Translations under genes and position numbers: made by a program
DNA from: Corynebacterium tuberculostearicum
GTDB taxonomy: Bacteria > Actinomycetota > Actinomycetes > Mycobacteriales > Mycobacteriaceae
NCBI RefSeq assembly: GCF_013408445.1
Contig: NZ_JACBZL010000001.1
Location: 2,170,001-2,234,000, forward strand
Direction of reading: 5' to 3'
Length of the DNA: 64,000 nucleotides
Notes under the pieces: generated by a model
The model's input: only the letters and a program-made list of their open reading frames with translations
Database searches by the model: none
Told to the model about the DNA's origin: nothing
Shown: one piece after another, positions 1 through 8,192 of the stretch
How the letters are laid out: each line of letters starts with the position of its first letter
Numbering within the stretch: the stretch's first letter is position 1

Positions 1-1
1 T

Positions 2-745
2 GATACCAATCCACGCTTGCGTGAGGTGGTTTGGGAAATGGTGAAAGACAGGTACTCGCCAGAGCAGATTTCTGGGCGGTTGCGCAGTTGCTACCCCGGT
101 GATGAGACTATGTACGTGTGTCCTGAAACGATTTATCAATCTCTGTATTTCCAGGCTAAAGGCGAGTTGAAAAAAGAAATCGCTGCTGCACTGCGTCGCG
201 GTCACGCCCAACGTCGACCTCGTGGCACGCGCAGCGCCCGCAAGCGGTTTGTTGACCCTATAGTGATGATTTCCGACCGGCCAGCAGAAGTAGACGACCG
301 AGCCGTACCAGGTCATTGGGAAGGCGACCTCATTTTAGGCGCGGGCAATAAGTCTGCAATTGGGACTCTCGTAGAACGAACCACGCGCTATGTCATCTTG
401 CTGCATCTACCTAATGGGCATAATGCTACCGAAGTAAATGCAGCACTTACTAAAGCGATCGCTGGCTTGCCAGATCATCTCAAAGGCTCACTTACCTGGG
501 ACCAGGGAAGTGAAATGGCCTGCCATAAGGCCTTTTCTGTAGCGACAAACTGTCCCGTGTTCTTCTGCGATCCTGGCTCGCCGTGGCAGCGGGGCACCAA
601 TGAAAACACCAACGGACTACTTAGGCAGTACTTCCCCAAAGGAACAGACCTAAGCCTCCACAGTGCAGCGGACCTAGAATTCGTCGCCATGCAACTCAAC
701 CGCCGCCCCCGCAAAACCCTGGGCTTTCAAACACCAGCCGAGTAA
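2..745 (+). CDS. IS30-family transposase, 5' end outside window
   Basis: The frame is open from the first bases of the window, so the N-terminal helix-turn-helix part lies upstream. The visible part contains the DDE integrase core: HWEGDLILG (first Asp), TWDQGSEMACH (second Asp) and NENTNGLLRQYFPKGTDL (Glu). It resembles the complete IS30-type protein at 16092-17702 over its whole length, but with many substitutions, so the two elements are different members of the family. The frame ends TPAE-stop. In the longer copy TPAE is followed by a further V-M-T-N-A-L, and here the same frame reads M-A-A-L after the stop, so this copy has probably lost about ten C-terminal residues to a nonsense change. 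Whether it is still active cannot be told. Confidence 0.9.
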   Translation, partial: DTNPRLREVVWEMVKDRYSPEQISGRLRSCYPGDETMYVCPETIYQSLYFQAKGELKKEIAAALRRGHAQRRPRGTRSARKRFVDPIVMISDRPAEVDDRAVPGHWEGDLILGAGNKSAIGTLVERTTRYVILLHLPNGHNATEVNAALTKAIAGLPDHLKGSLTWDQGSEMACHKAFSVATNCPVFFCDPGSPWQRGTNENTNGLLRQYFPKGTDLSLHSAADLEFVAMQLNRRPRKTLGFQTPAE

Positions 746-777
746 ATGGCAGCACTGATAAACTCAACCGAAACATA

Positions 778-795
778 GGAAGTGTTTCCACGACC
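778..795. repeat. Right terminal inverted repeat of first IS30 element
   Basis: Read on the minus strand, this stretch (GGTCGTGGAAACACTTCC) resembles the left end of the second IS30 element (GGGTCGTTGCAACACTTTCC), which marks it as the right terminus of the element. The next bases, CTAGAATCCGCC (797-808), recur outside the right end of the second element. Confidence 0.6.
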
Positions 796-811
796 ACTAG
801 AATCCGCCTCT

Positions 812-1633
812 TTACGGCCGGGCCCTGCCATAAAACCAGTAGGGAACCCATGTGACGTCGATGGTATCTAGGCCCCATTCATTCACTGCGAGGCCTCGCA
901 CGCTTTTTGCTAGGCTCCCCTCGCCGGAAACCCATACGTACCCTGGCCCCGACGCACCGGCATAGTCCGCTCTCAAGGCGGCAACGACAGCCTCCGCCTC
1001 CCCGTGCGCTTGGGTATGAATAATCCGCAGGCTGTGTACGCTCGGCTCCCATCTAGCTGCGAGGCCTGGCTCTACCTCGTCGTTGCTGGTAACCACGGCC
1101 ATAACGTCGGTGGCCCGAAGCATTTCCGGATTATGGTCTTCTTGGTAGGCCAAAATGTGCCGCAGGGCGGGCAGGGCGGATGCGTCGGCGACTAGAAGTT
1201 GTGGCTTCTCGGTTGGCCGCCACAGGTCGTTGCAGGTGAAGAATCCCGCTGTATCCCCGGCTTGTGCGCGGCGAATCCACCGCGAGCCAGGTCCTGAATC
1301 ACCGTGTGTCACCACGTCGACATCGACTGTGGCCTCCTCCGAGTGGAGCGCGCGGATGGTGTACCAGCGCAGGTCCGGCCGCCTCTCCTCGTCGATCGCG
1401 CTCACAGCCGAGCGGAGGTTTATGCCGTCGACGGGGAAGGGTGTAAACTCCTGTTCAGCTCGGGGCATGACGAGTCCGAAGAATTCATCGGGACCGGAGA
1501 GGGTGTATGTCCGGAAAGCCTCGGCGTAGAACGTGAGCCGGTGCAAGCGCGGACGGATCCGTTTATTGGCGGTCAAAGTAACGGGGATGAGTTCGTGCGC
1601 AGACATTGGGGCCGATTGTAGAGAAGGGTTCAT
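812..1633 (-). CDS. Siderophore-interacting FAD-binding protein (ViuB/YqjH type)
   Basis: A 273-residue cytosolic flavoprotein of the siderophore-interacting family, which uses NAD(P)H to reduce ferric iron in imported siderophores and release it. The ferredoxin-reductase-like FAD motif RWYTIRA is visible around residue 90, followed by the NAD(P)H-binding half with LLVADASALPAL and the C-terminal YWFYGRARP typical of the family. It diverges from a ferric-siderophore ABC transporter, and the shared intergenic region carries a DtxR-type box, so both sides are probably induced when iron is scarce. An alternative start is Met10 (MSAHEL). The IS30 element ends 16 bases past the stop codon without damaging the gene. 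Confidence 0.88.
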   Translation of the reverse strand: MNPSLQSAPMSAHELIPVTLTANKRIRPRLHRLTFYAEAFRTYTLSGPDEFFGLVMPRAEQEFTPFPVDGINLRSAVSAIDEERRPDLRWYTIRALHSEEATVDVDVVTHGDSGPGSRWIRRAQAGDTAGFFTCNDLWRPTEKPQLLVADASALPALRHILAYQEDHNPEMLRATDVMAVVTSNDEVEPGLAARWEPSVHSLRIIHTQAHGEAEAVVAALRADYAGASGPGYVWVSGEGSLAKSVRGLAVNEWGLDTIDVTWVPYWFYGRARP

Positions 1634-1653
1634 GCGTCTACTAAATTACTATT

Positions 1654-1672
1654 TTAGTTTAGCCTTGCCTAA
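1654..1672. promoter_or_regulatory. DtxR-type iron box
   Basis: TTAGTTTAGCCTTGCCTAA matches 16 of 19 positions of the DtxR/IdeR consensus TTAGGTTAGSCTAACCTAA. It lies between two divergent iron-uptake transcription units and overlaps the likely -35 of the rightward one, as expected for Fe(II)-DtxR repression. A weaker half-site-like stretch follows at about 1690-1708. Confidence 0.8.
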
Positions 1673-1694
1673 TTGACCCTATGCGTTATAGGGT
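1665..1694 (+). promoter_or_regulatory. Candidate promoter of the siderophore ABC operon
   Basis: TTGCCT (1665-1670) and TAGGGT (1689-1694) are separated by 18 bases. The -10 fits the corynebacterial TANNNT pattern. The -35 lies inside the DtxR box. Confidence 0.5.
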
Positions 1695-1735
1695 AAGCAA
1701 GGTTATTTTCCTCCTTTATTGAAAGGCTTAACCTC

Positions 1736-2683
1736 ATGAGGATTTTCGGCCGTCGCACCATGGGCGCAGTAGCAATGCTTTCCGCCGGAGCCTTAGCTTT
1801 AGGCGGTTGCTCGCGTGGTGAGGGCGATGAAACAGCTCAGGCGACCGACGCTGCCAGCGAGCAGCGCGTGGCTAGCCTGGGTCTAGGTGATGCCGACACG
1901 CTGCTTGCCCTGGGGATCACTCCCGTAACGGTGGCGCCGTGGGGTGCTGAGGGCGATGGCGACCCTTCTGGCGTCGGCCCCTGGGCAGAGGAACTTTTGG
2001 GCGAGGCAAAGCCTGAGGTGATTTACAATACCGCAAGCGGATTTACCGCGGATACCTTTGAGCAGGTCACCGCGGCCGACCCCACCCAGATCATTGCGGT
2101 GAACCAGGCAGTGGATGCACGCACGAAGGGATCCCTGGAAGAAATCGCGCCTACCACCGTCAAGCCGAACGGCTATGAAGACTGGCAGGTACCCTGGGAA
2201 AAACAGGTAGAGACCATCGCGGATGCGGTGGGCAAAGAAAACGAAGGCGATAAGCTTATCGATGACACCGAAAAGGCCTTCGAGGAATTCCGCCACGCGC
2301 ACGCGGAATTGAAGGATAAGTCTGCGGCCATCGTCATGCCTTATGACGGCAAAATTGGCCTATACACCGAGGAGGATGGGCGTGGACAATTTATTGAGGA
2401 CCTTGGCATGGAGATCCCCGATGCATTGCAGGGCGATGGCGGCAGCTTCTTCGTCGACATTGCCTCAGAAAACTACGCGAAGCTTAACCAGGTTGATTAC
2501 CTCTTTGTCCTGGACTACAACGGCTCCTCAGATGCCTTGAAGAAGGATAAGACCTTCCAAGGCCTCGACCTTGTCAAGGATGGTCGCGTGCGCTACTTGG
2601 ATACCGATACCGGCAATGCCATGAGTATGCCGAACCCGGTGACCATTCCCTGGGCAGTAGATAAATTTGAAGAGAAGCTGTAA
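1736..2683 (+). CDS. Ferric-siderophore ABC transporter, substrate-binding lipoprotein
   Basis: A 315-residue extracytoplasmic binding protein of the FepB/FhuD type. The N-terminus is a lipoprotein signal with lipobox LALGGC; Cys25 would be lipidated and anchor the protein outside the membrane. The mature part has the class III binding-protein pattern, beginning VASLGLGDADTLLALGITPV. A GAAAGG ribosome site lies about ten bases before the ATG. It is the first gene of an operon with two FecCD permeases and an ATPase, all on the same strand with no or few intervening bases. The siderophore cannot be deduced; corynebacteria of this type often import foreign siderophores. Confidence 0.92.
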   Translation: MRIFGRRTMGAVAMLSAGALALGGCSRGEGDETAQATDAASEQRVASLGLGDADTLLALGITPVTVAPWGAEGDGDPSGVGPWAEELLGEAKPEVIYNTASGFTADTFEQVTAADPTQIIAVNQAVDARTKGSLEEIAPTTVKPNGYEDWQVPWEKQVETIADAVGKENEGDKLIDDTEKAFEEFRHAHAELKDKSAAIVMPYDGKIGLYTEEDGRGQFIEDLGMEIPDALQGDGGSFFVDIASENYAKLNQVDYLFVLDYNGSSDALKKDKTFQGLDLVKDGRVRYLDTDTGNAMSMPNPVTIPWAVDKFEEKL

Positions 2684-3757
2684 TTGTCAGCAACCACGAT
2701 GGACGGCCAACAAATCCTGCCGGTTTCCACAGCAGGTAGTCCTACTACCACACCGGTATTAGCGCGGGCACAGGGGCATAAGATGCTGCTTGTCGCCTTA
2801 ATCCTCACCAGCCTGGCGTTGGCGGTGGCGTCTTTGGCGGTGGGATCTCGCTCGATTCCGCCCGGTGAGGTCATCGCTGCCCTGCACGGGGCAGGGGAGC
2901 AGGATATCCGCGATATCGTGTGGAACCTGCGCATGCCGCGCACCTTCTTGGCTTATTTCGCCGGCGCGGCCCTTGCTGTGGCAGGTGTGCTGGCGCAATC
3001 GTGGACCAGAAACCCGCTAGCGGATCCAGGATTTATTGGTGTTACCGCGGGCGCGTCCTTCTTCGTTGCCTTAGGCACGGCCATTGGTATTGCTACCTCC
3101 ACCAGTATGCGGACCGCCCTCGCGCTCGTTGGCGCGGGTATTACTACGCTTCTGGTCTTAGCCGTATCGCGGCGGTTTGAGGATCCCCTGACGCTCATTC
3201 TGGTGGGCGCCGGCGTCTCCGCAGCTTTGGGATCGGGCGCGACGATCATCGGTCTATATTCCACGGACGTCCTCGATAGCATGCGGCGGTGGACTATCGG
3301 CTCGACCTTTGGCCGCGGCCCAGAAGATGTCGCGATCGCGGGCATAGGGCTAGTTATTGGCGTAGCGTGTGCGGCGATGGTGGCTAGACCCCTCGACCTT
3401 CTGGCAATGGGGGAGGAGTCCTCCCTCGCCTTGGGTGGGTCCCCCACTACCGCGCGGGCGGGCGCGGCGCTCAGCGTCGTGGTGTTGGCTGGCAGCGCAA
3501 CGGCAGCAACGGGTCCCATTGCCTTCGTCGGTTTTGCCATTCCCCACATCGTGCGGCGGGTGGTGGGCCCTAGCGTTGCCACCTTGCTTTTGCCCTCTGC
3601 GCTCTTGGGCGGTTGTGCCGTGCTTGTCGCTGATATCACCGGCCGCCTCATTGCGGGGAACTCGGAGCTGGAGATGTCGATCGTCCTCGCGATAGTGGGC
3701 GCACCTTTCCTCATTTGGGGTGCTCACCGCGGCGTGGGCAGAGCATGGGGGCAATAA
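2684..3757 (+). CDS. Ferric-siderophore ABC permease, FecCD family (first)
   Basis: An integral membrane permease of about 357 residues, with a roughly 30-residue cytoplasmic N-terminus and then about nine hydrophobic segments. The FecCD signature NPLADPGFIGVTAGASF and the cytoplasmic coupling loop GPIAFVGFAIPHIVRR, which contacts the ATPase, are both visible. The annotated start is TTG immediately after the stop of the lipoprotein gene; an ATG fifteen bases downstream is the alternative. It would form a heterodimeric channel with the next gene product. Confidence 0.9.
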   Translation: MSATTMDGQQILPVSTAGSPTTTPVLARAQGHKMLLVALILTSLALAVASLAVGSRSIPPGEVIAALHGAGEQDIRDIVWNLRMPRTFLAYFAGAALAVAGVLAQSWTRNPLADPGFIGVTAGASFFVALGTAIGIATSTSMRTALALVGAGITTLLVLAVSRRFEDPLTLILVGAGVSAALGSGATIIGLYSTDVLDSMRRWTIGSTFGRGPEDVAIAGIGLVIGVACAAMVARPLDLLAMGEESSLALGGSPTTARAGAALSVVVLAGSATAATGPIAFVGFAIPHIVRRVVGPSVATLLLPSALLGGCAVLVADITGRLIAGNSELEMSIVLAIVGAPFLIWGAHRGVGRAWGQ

Positions 3758-3760
3758 AGC

Positions 3761-4795
3761 ATGACCGCAATCAGCACTATTTTAAAAGCTCAACAACGCC
3801 GCCGGCACGTGCGCGTGCTCGCTTCCACGCTGGCATTCGTCCTCATCGCCCTTAGTGCGTACCTAGTGTTACTGGGGCAAGGTCCCATGGCATTGAGTCC
3901 GCGGCAGGTCATCGATGTCCTCACCGGAGGCGGCAGCAAGAACCACATCAGGGTGGTGTGGGACTTGCGCCTGCCGGTTGCCATCGCCACCGTTATCGTG
4001 GGTGCCGTCCTCGGCTTGGCCGGTTCTTGGACGCAAACCATGGCTCGTAACCCGCTGGCCTCCCCGGATATTTTAGGCGTTACCGGCGGGGCGTCGGTGC
4101 TGGTGGTCTTGGGCACCGTGCATTCGCGCCCCAGTTTCGCCGAGGGTATCCCGGAGTTTTGGTGGCGGGCATGCTTGGCGATGATCGGCGCCCTCCTCGT
4201 TGTCATCCTCCTCGCTGTTCTGGGTGGCATCGGTACGAGCAACCGCATCGTCATTATCGGTATTGCGTTATCGCTGATGTTTAACGCCCTCGTCGCGTAT
4301 TTAATGCGCAGCGCCCAGATCTTGCGCGCTGCGGAGGCGCAAACGTGGCTCGCGGGATCGACTGGATTTGTGCGCATGGAGGTCATCTTCCCCCTCTTGG
4401 CGGCATTAGCGCCGTTTCTCGCCATAGGTATCTGGTGCGCGCGGGAGCTGCCGCTGCTTGCCCATGATGATTCCTCCGCAACCACCCTGGGCGTAAACAT
4501 CTCCCGCCAGCGCGCCCTGCTGCTTATTGCGGCAACCGGTATCAGTGCCGTGGTGGTCTCGGTGGTCGGGCCCATTGGGTTTATCGCGCTGTTGGCGCCG
4601 CACCTGGCGCGGATGGTGGCGCGCACCCCCACGCCATCACCGTTGGCATCAGCGGCCGCGGGCGCAGCATTGCTGACAGTGTGTGCTGTGATCGCCGGTG
4701 CTATCCCGGTAAATGCACCGGTGGGTGCGGTTTCCTCGGTCATCGGTGGTTGCGCCTTGGTGATAGTGGTGTGGAATGCGGCAGGTCGCAGCTAA
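3761..4795 (+). CDS. Ferric-siderophore ABC permease, FecCD family (second)
   Basis: A 344-residue paralogue of the upstream permease with the same architecture: signature NPLASPDILGVTGGAS near residue 95 and coupling loop GPIGFIALLAPHLARM near the C-terminus. It starts four bases after the preceding stop, so the two are probably translationally coupled. Two different FecCD subunits per transporter are usual for Gram-positive catecholate and hydroxamate importers. Confidence 0.9.
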   Translation: MTAISTILKAQQRRRHVRVLASTLAFVLIALSAYLVLLGQGPMALSPRQVIDVLTGGGSKNHIRVVWDLRLPVAIATVIVGAVLGLAGSWTQTMARNPLASPDILGVTGGASVLVVLGTVHSRPSFAEGIPEFWWRACLAMIGALLVVILLAVLGGIGTSNRIVIIGIALSLMFNALVAYLMRSAQILRAAEAQTWLAGSTGFVRMEVIFPLLAALAPFLAIGIWCARELPLLAHDDSSATTLGVNISRQRALLLIAATGISAVVVSVVGPIGFIALLAPHLARMVARTPTPSPLASAAAGAALLTVCAVIAGAIPVNAPVGAVSSVIGGCALVIVVWNAAGRS

Positions 4796-4880
4796 ACGTT
4801 GTGCCGCGGTACAGCAGGGGAAACAGACAAGCATCGCGCCGGATGGTGCTAAATAGTCAGACGTGGATGAAGGAAAAGAA

Positions 4881-5723
4881 ATGAAGGATAATCAGCCTAA
4901 TCAGCTTAAACAGACCACGACCCCGAAGCCTCGGTGCAGCCTCCACGCCACCGGCATTCATGCGGGATATAAGGATGGCGGGGATATCCTTGCCGGCGTT
5001 GATCTGCACGCCCGCGCCGGCGAAGTCACCACGCTCATTGGCCCCAATGGCTGTGGCAAGTCCACGCTGCTGAAAACTCTCTCGAAAATCCTGGCCCCGC
5101 GGCAGGGCAGCGTCATGGTGGGGGAAGCTGATTTACACGCGATGTCCGCGAAGGATGCCGCGCAGCAGGTGGCGCTACTGCCACAGCACCCCGTGGCTCC
5201 CGATGGGTTGCGGGTAGGTGAGTTGGTTGCACGCGGGCGTCATCCCTATCAGGGAAGGATGCGCGGCCTTTCCGCGACGGACCGGGAGATCATTGCGCAG
5301 GCTTGCGAGGCTACCGACATTGTGGACTTCCTCGATCGTGATATCGCTTCGCTATCGGGCGGGCAGCGCCAGCGCGTTTGGCTGGCGTTGGCCCTGGCAC
5401 AAGATACGCCCGTGCTGCTTCTCGATGAACCCACGACCTTCCTCGACCCTGCCCATGCCATGCGCATGCTGGAGTTGGCCCGCGCACAGGCGCAGGCGGG
5501 AAAGACAGTGGTTGTAGTCCTACACGATCTCATGCTGGCGGGCCACTATTCTGATTCCATGGTGGTGATGAAATCCGGCGATATCATCGCTCGTGGGGCA
5601 CCGAAACAAGCGCTGTCGCCGAAGGTATTGGCGCAGGCCTATGGCATCGAGGCTGAGGCCTGGGAGGATCCGCTTGGCGATGCCCCCATTATCGTTCCCC
5701 GCCGCGTCGTAGCGGCGCATTAG
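4881..5723 (+). CDS. Ferric-siderophore ABC transporter ATP-binding protein
   Basis: The FepC/FhuC-type ATPase that powers the two permeases. Walker A GPNGCGKST is near residue 53, the signature LSGGQRQRVW near 157 and Walker B VLLLDEPT shortly after, with the switch histidine in VVLHDL. I prefer the ATG at 4881 because AGGAAAAGAA lies just before it at normal spacing; an in-frame GTG at 4863 would add six residues. The 67-base gap before this gene is the largest in the operon, but no terminator is visible in it. Confidence 0.9.
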   Translation: MKDNQPNQLKQTTTPKPRCSLHATGIHAGYKDGGDILAGVDLHARAGEVTTLIGPNGCGKSTLLKTLSKILAPRQGSVMVGEADLHAMSAKDAAQQVALLPQHPVAPDGLRVGELVARGRHPYQGRMRGLSATDREIIAQACEATDIVDFLDRDIASLSGGQRQRVWLALALAQDTPVLLLDEPTTFLDPAHAMRMLELARAQAQAGKTVVVVLHDLMLAGHYSDSMVVMKSGDIIARGAPKQALSPKVLAQAYGIEAEAWEDPLGDAPIIVPRRVVAAH

Positions 5724-5759
5724 TGGAGAGCTGCCAATAGTGGCTGTGTGCTAGACGCT

Positions 5760-6152
5760 TTACTTGACCTTTCGTTGTACATCTAGAAAAGAAATTGCCA
5801 CTACAAAAAGATTGAGCACGCTTCCCGCGCCGAGCAAAAAGGTGCCGATTCGATAGGAGCCTGTGCCTACGGCCGCCATATTGCCGTAGATATAGACCCA
5901 GATGCCCCAGCCGATGAGCAGAACGAGGCCGGCAAGACCAGAGAGCAGGCGCAGGCTGCGCGGGGAGGAGGGGGCGAAGAACTTGTAGGCGGCGTCTACA
6001 AGCGCGCAAGCTGCAAGCCCCAGACTCAGCCCGCCGGTCAACCAGACAGGAAGTAGAGCGGAGGCGCCAAAGACTACGGGCAGGATAAACGCCAGAAACG
6101 CGAGGATAAAGAGCGCGGCGTGCAACCACAGGGTGCGCTTGGTGTAGGTCAT
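5760..6152 (-). CDS. Small four-helix membrane protein of unknown function
   Basis: About 130 residues forming four hydrophobic segments (roughly 8-28, 34-52, 68-88 and 98-120) with a basic C-terminus, DVQRKVK. The start MTYTKRT is chosen because its ATG overlaps the TGA of the upstream sugar-kinase remnant (ATGA), the usual sign of translational coupling. The longer reading from 6251 only translates the kinase 3' end in another frame. I do not recognise the family. It looks intact although the gene it was coupled to is broken. Confidence 0.65.
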   Translation of the reverse strand: MTYTKRTLWLHAALFILAFLAFILPVVFGASALLPVWLTGGLSLGLAACALVDAAYKFFAPSSPRSLRLLSGLAGLVLLIGWGIWVYIYGNMAAVGTGSYRIGTFLLGAGSVLNLFVVAISFLDVQRKVK

Positions 6153-6790
6153 AGCGATGACTCTACTTCCTCGCGGCGCGGGGGATTGGCACCCTTCCGG
6201 GAGACGGTGATTCCTGCAGCGGCTGCGGCGAAGGAAAGCAGTTCCTTCCACTCTGCAGCGCCCAGTTGGGCGAGCGCGGAGGAGTCGAGTCCCCGCTCGT
6301 CAATTTGGGTCAGCAATGCGGCCATGATGGTATCACCGGCGCCGATGGTATCGGTCACAGGAACCTGTGCGGCCGGCACGTTTAGCTTGGTCTCACCGGC
6401 CTGCACGCTAAACCCCTCCCCGCAGCGGGTGACCACTACGATGGGAACCTGCGAAATGAGGTCGTCGCCCAAGAACTCGACTTCTTCATCGGAAAGCTTC
6501 AACAAAGTCACGTAGGGGGAGTAGTTCCGCCAAGAACTCGCGGTGCTCCGCAGTGGCGTAGAAAGGGCGGATATTCGGGTCGAGGGCGACCAGGGTTCCC
6601 CGCGCGGCAAAATCCTTGAGCAGTTGTGCATAGCGGGAGGCTCCCGGCTCAAGGGCGAGGGAGACCGTGCCGAAGCACGCTATATCGGCTGGGACCAGCT
6701 GTGGCTCGACCAGGCGGTCGGCCGTGCCCTCGATATAGAAGTTATAGGAGGCCGAGCCATCCTCGTGGATGGTCGTCACGGCAAAGCGGG
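6149..6790 (-). pseudogene. PfkB-family sugar kinase remnant (5' deleted, frameshifted)
   Basis: The C-terminal two thirds of a ribokinase/fructokinase-like protein. Recognisable parts are EDGSASYNFY, LVALDPNIRP, and the catalytic and anion-hole motif DTIGAGDTIMAALL. Two lesions are visible. First, the reading frame is interrupted near 6515-6519, where five C on the minus strand should be four: removing one C restores AELLPYVTLLKLSDEE. Second, the first roughly 100 residues are missing, and the sequence runs directly into a fragment of a PTS protein on the other strand at about 6780-6790. The gene is therefore dead even if the homopolymer difference is a sequencing error. Fructokinases of this type often accompany sucrose PTS genes, which fits the neighbouring fragment. 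Confidence 0.85.
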
Positions 6791-7017
6791 GCGATGTTCT
6801 CGCCGAATTCGATATCGACGCCATCGAGGCCGCCGAATTTCCGGCAACTACCCCGGTGGTTGTCTCCAATTCGAAGAAGAACGGCCCCGTTATTCCTACC
6901 GAGGTCTTCCGCCCCGGCGAGCTCATTGGCTCCGGCACCGATATCTTCACCGTGGATCCCAAGCCCGCCGTAGTACCGGCACAGACAGCCTCGCCGGCTT
7001 CCGAATCCGCGTCTTAA
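6785..7017 (+). pseudogene. C-terminal fragment of a PTS EIIA domain (sucrose/beta-glucoside type)
   Basis: About 75 residues beginning GDVLAEFDIDAIEAAEF and TTPVVVSNSKK, the end of a glucose-superfamily EIIA domain, usually the last domain of a fused EIIBCA permease. Nothing upstream belongs to the gene: the active-site histidine region and the membrane domain are gone, and the sequence continues as the antisense of a PfkB kinase. The C-terminal tail is Ala/Pro/Ser-rich, as in some corynebacterial PTS proteins. A strong terminator follows at 7079. It is a relic of a sugar-uptake locus. Confidence 0.8.
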
Positions 7018-7078
7018 TGCGCATCCTTTAGAAGCCAACGGGGGGCTCTCGGGTCCATCACATTAGGTCCATAGTATC

Positions 7079-7118
7079 AGGCCGATCTGAGGAAAACCAC
7101 TCCTCAGATCGGCCTTTT
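7079..7118 (+). terminator. Rho-independent terminator after the PTS remnant
   Basis: A perfect 15-bp stem, AGGCCGATCTGAGGA (7079-7093) with its complement at 7101-7115, a 7-base loop and TTTT. It is probably the original terminator of the lost PTS gene. A partial copy of one arm (GATCAGATCGGCCTT) follows at about 7136-7150. Confidence 0.85.
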
Positions 7119-7201
7119 CCACCTCAATTCAGCCCGATCAGATCGGCCTTAACTCGGATGGGCCCTTGATTCTGCGTGAACGCAGTTTTAGTCAGGCATA
7201 C

Positions 7202-7242
7202 AAAAAGCTGTGCCGGCCGGACCGTAGTCCGACCGGCACAGC
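7202..7242 (-). terminator. Terminator of the leftward surface-protein gene
   Basis: A 16-bp stem with one mismatch (7207-7222 against 7227-7242) around a 4-base loop. On the minus strand it is followed by five T (7202-7206). Confidence 0.85.
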
Positions 7243-7283
7243 CAGTCTCAGTTTCAGACCCTACTCAGTAGGGGAGTTCTTTC

Positions 7284-8192
7284 TTAAGCGAAGAACTTGC
7301 GGCGTGCAGCGAAGGCGCCAGCAGCAACCATTGCAGCTACGGTCAGAGCAGCCAGAGCCTGTGCAACGGAATTGGAGCCGGTCTCAGCAGCCATGCCGCG
7401 AACGGAGTCGGTGCCCTCGCCAGCAGCAGGTGCAGCCGGTGCGCCAGCCTGTGCGGCGTCACCCTCGGCCAGCTTGCCGCCCTGAGCAACAACCTCATCC
7501 TTGTTGGCGTTCAGCATCTGCTCGGAAGCAGCCTTCTCCTCAGCGGTTGGCTCCTGGCCCTTGCGTGCCTCGTCCTTGACGTAGGTCTTGCCGTCCTGGG
7601 ACAGGTACCAGGTGATGCCACCGATAACCAGCGCTGCCGGAAGTGCCAACCAAGCCAGCTTCTTCTTGTCGAAGCCAGGCTTCGGATCCTCAGACGGGAA
7701 TGCCTTGGCGTAAGCGTCGCGCATCTCGTCGGTGATCTCTTCGTTCACCTTAGCCGGGTCGTTAACGTAGACGGCCGGATCCTTCATGCTCTGGTACCAC
7801 TCGTTGCCCTCTGCGTCTTTCTTGGTGGCTGGGGCAGGGATGCCCTCTTCTTCGGAGCCCTCGGAGTCTGTGCCCTCGGCGTCGGCTGCGCCTTCAGTAT
7901 CGGTCTCGGTTCCAGGGGCTTCAGAATCAGTGTTTTCGCCATCCTCGGACTGCTGACGCTCCCAGATAGCGCGAGCCTGATCTTCAGTGAGGATAGGCGC
8001 GGACTTCTCGCCGGCTGGGTTCTCAAAGCGGTCGCGTGGTGCGTAGCTGCCGTCGGACTGCTTGTCGTAGGTAATACCATCGGCTTCGATGGAAGCTGGT
8101 AGTGGCATCTGAGCCTGGGCAACAGCTGCGCCGCCGAAGGCGAGAGCGCCGGTCAGTGCTGCAGCGGTCAGAGTCTGTGGCAAACGCTTCAT
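7284..8192 (-). CDS. Secreted acidic surface protein with degenerate sorting signal
   Basis: About 302 residues. The start MKRLPQ at 8192 is preceded by AAGGAG at good spacing; a longer frame to 8393 lacks such a site. It has a signal peptide ending AVAQAQ, an acidic Glu/Thr/Asp-rich segment around 90-125, one internal hydrophobic stretch (LAWLALPAALVIGGITWYL, near 195-215), a Glu/Ala-rich helical part and an Ala-rich C-terminal hydrophobic segment ending ARRKFFA. Just before this segment stands MAAETGSN, which has the position and ETG core of an LPXTG sorting motif but lacks the Leu-Pro. A sortase is encoded 2 kb away. No catalytic domain is recognised. Confidence 0.75.
   Translation of the reverse strand: MKRLPQTLTAAALTGALAFGGAAVAQAQMPLPASIEADGITYDKQSDGSYAPRDRFENPAGEKSAPILTEDQARAIWERQQSEDGENTDSEAPGTETDTEGAADAEGTDSEGSEEEGIPAPATKKDAEGNEWYQSMKDPAVYVNDPAKVNEEITDEMRDAYAKAFPSEDPKPGFDKKKLAWLALPAALVIGGITWYLSQDGKTYVKDEARKGQEPTAEEKAASEQMLNANKDEVVAQGGKLAEGDAAQAGAPAAPAAGEGTDSVRGMAAETGSNSVAQALAALTVAAMVAAGAFAARRKFFA

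Noticed and set aside
6515..6519. C5 homopolymer as a phase-variable switch for the PfkB kinase
   Set aside because: The run is short, and the gene also lacks its 5' third, so no slippage could restore a functional protein.
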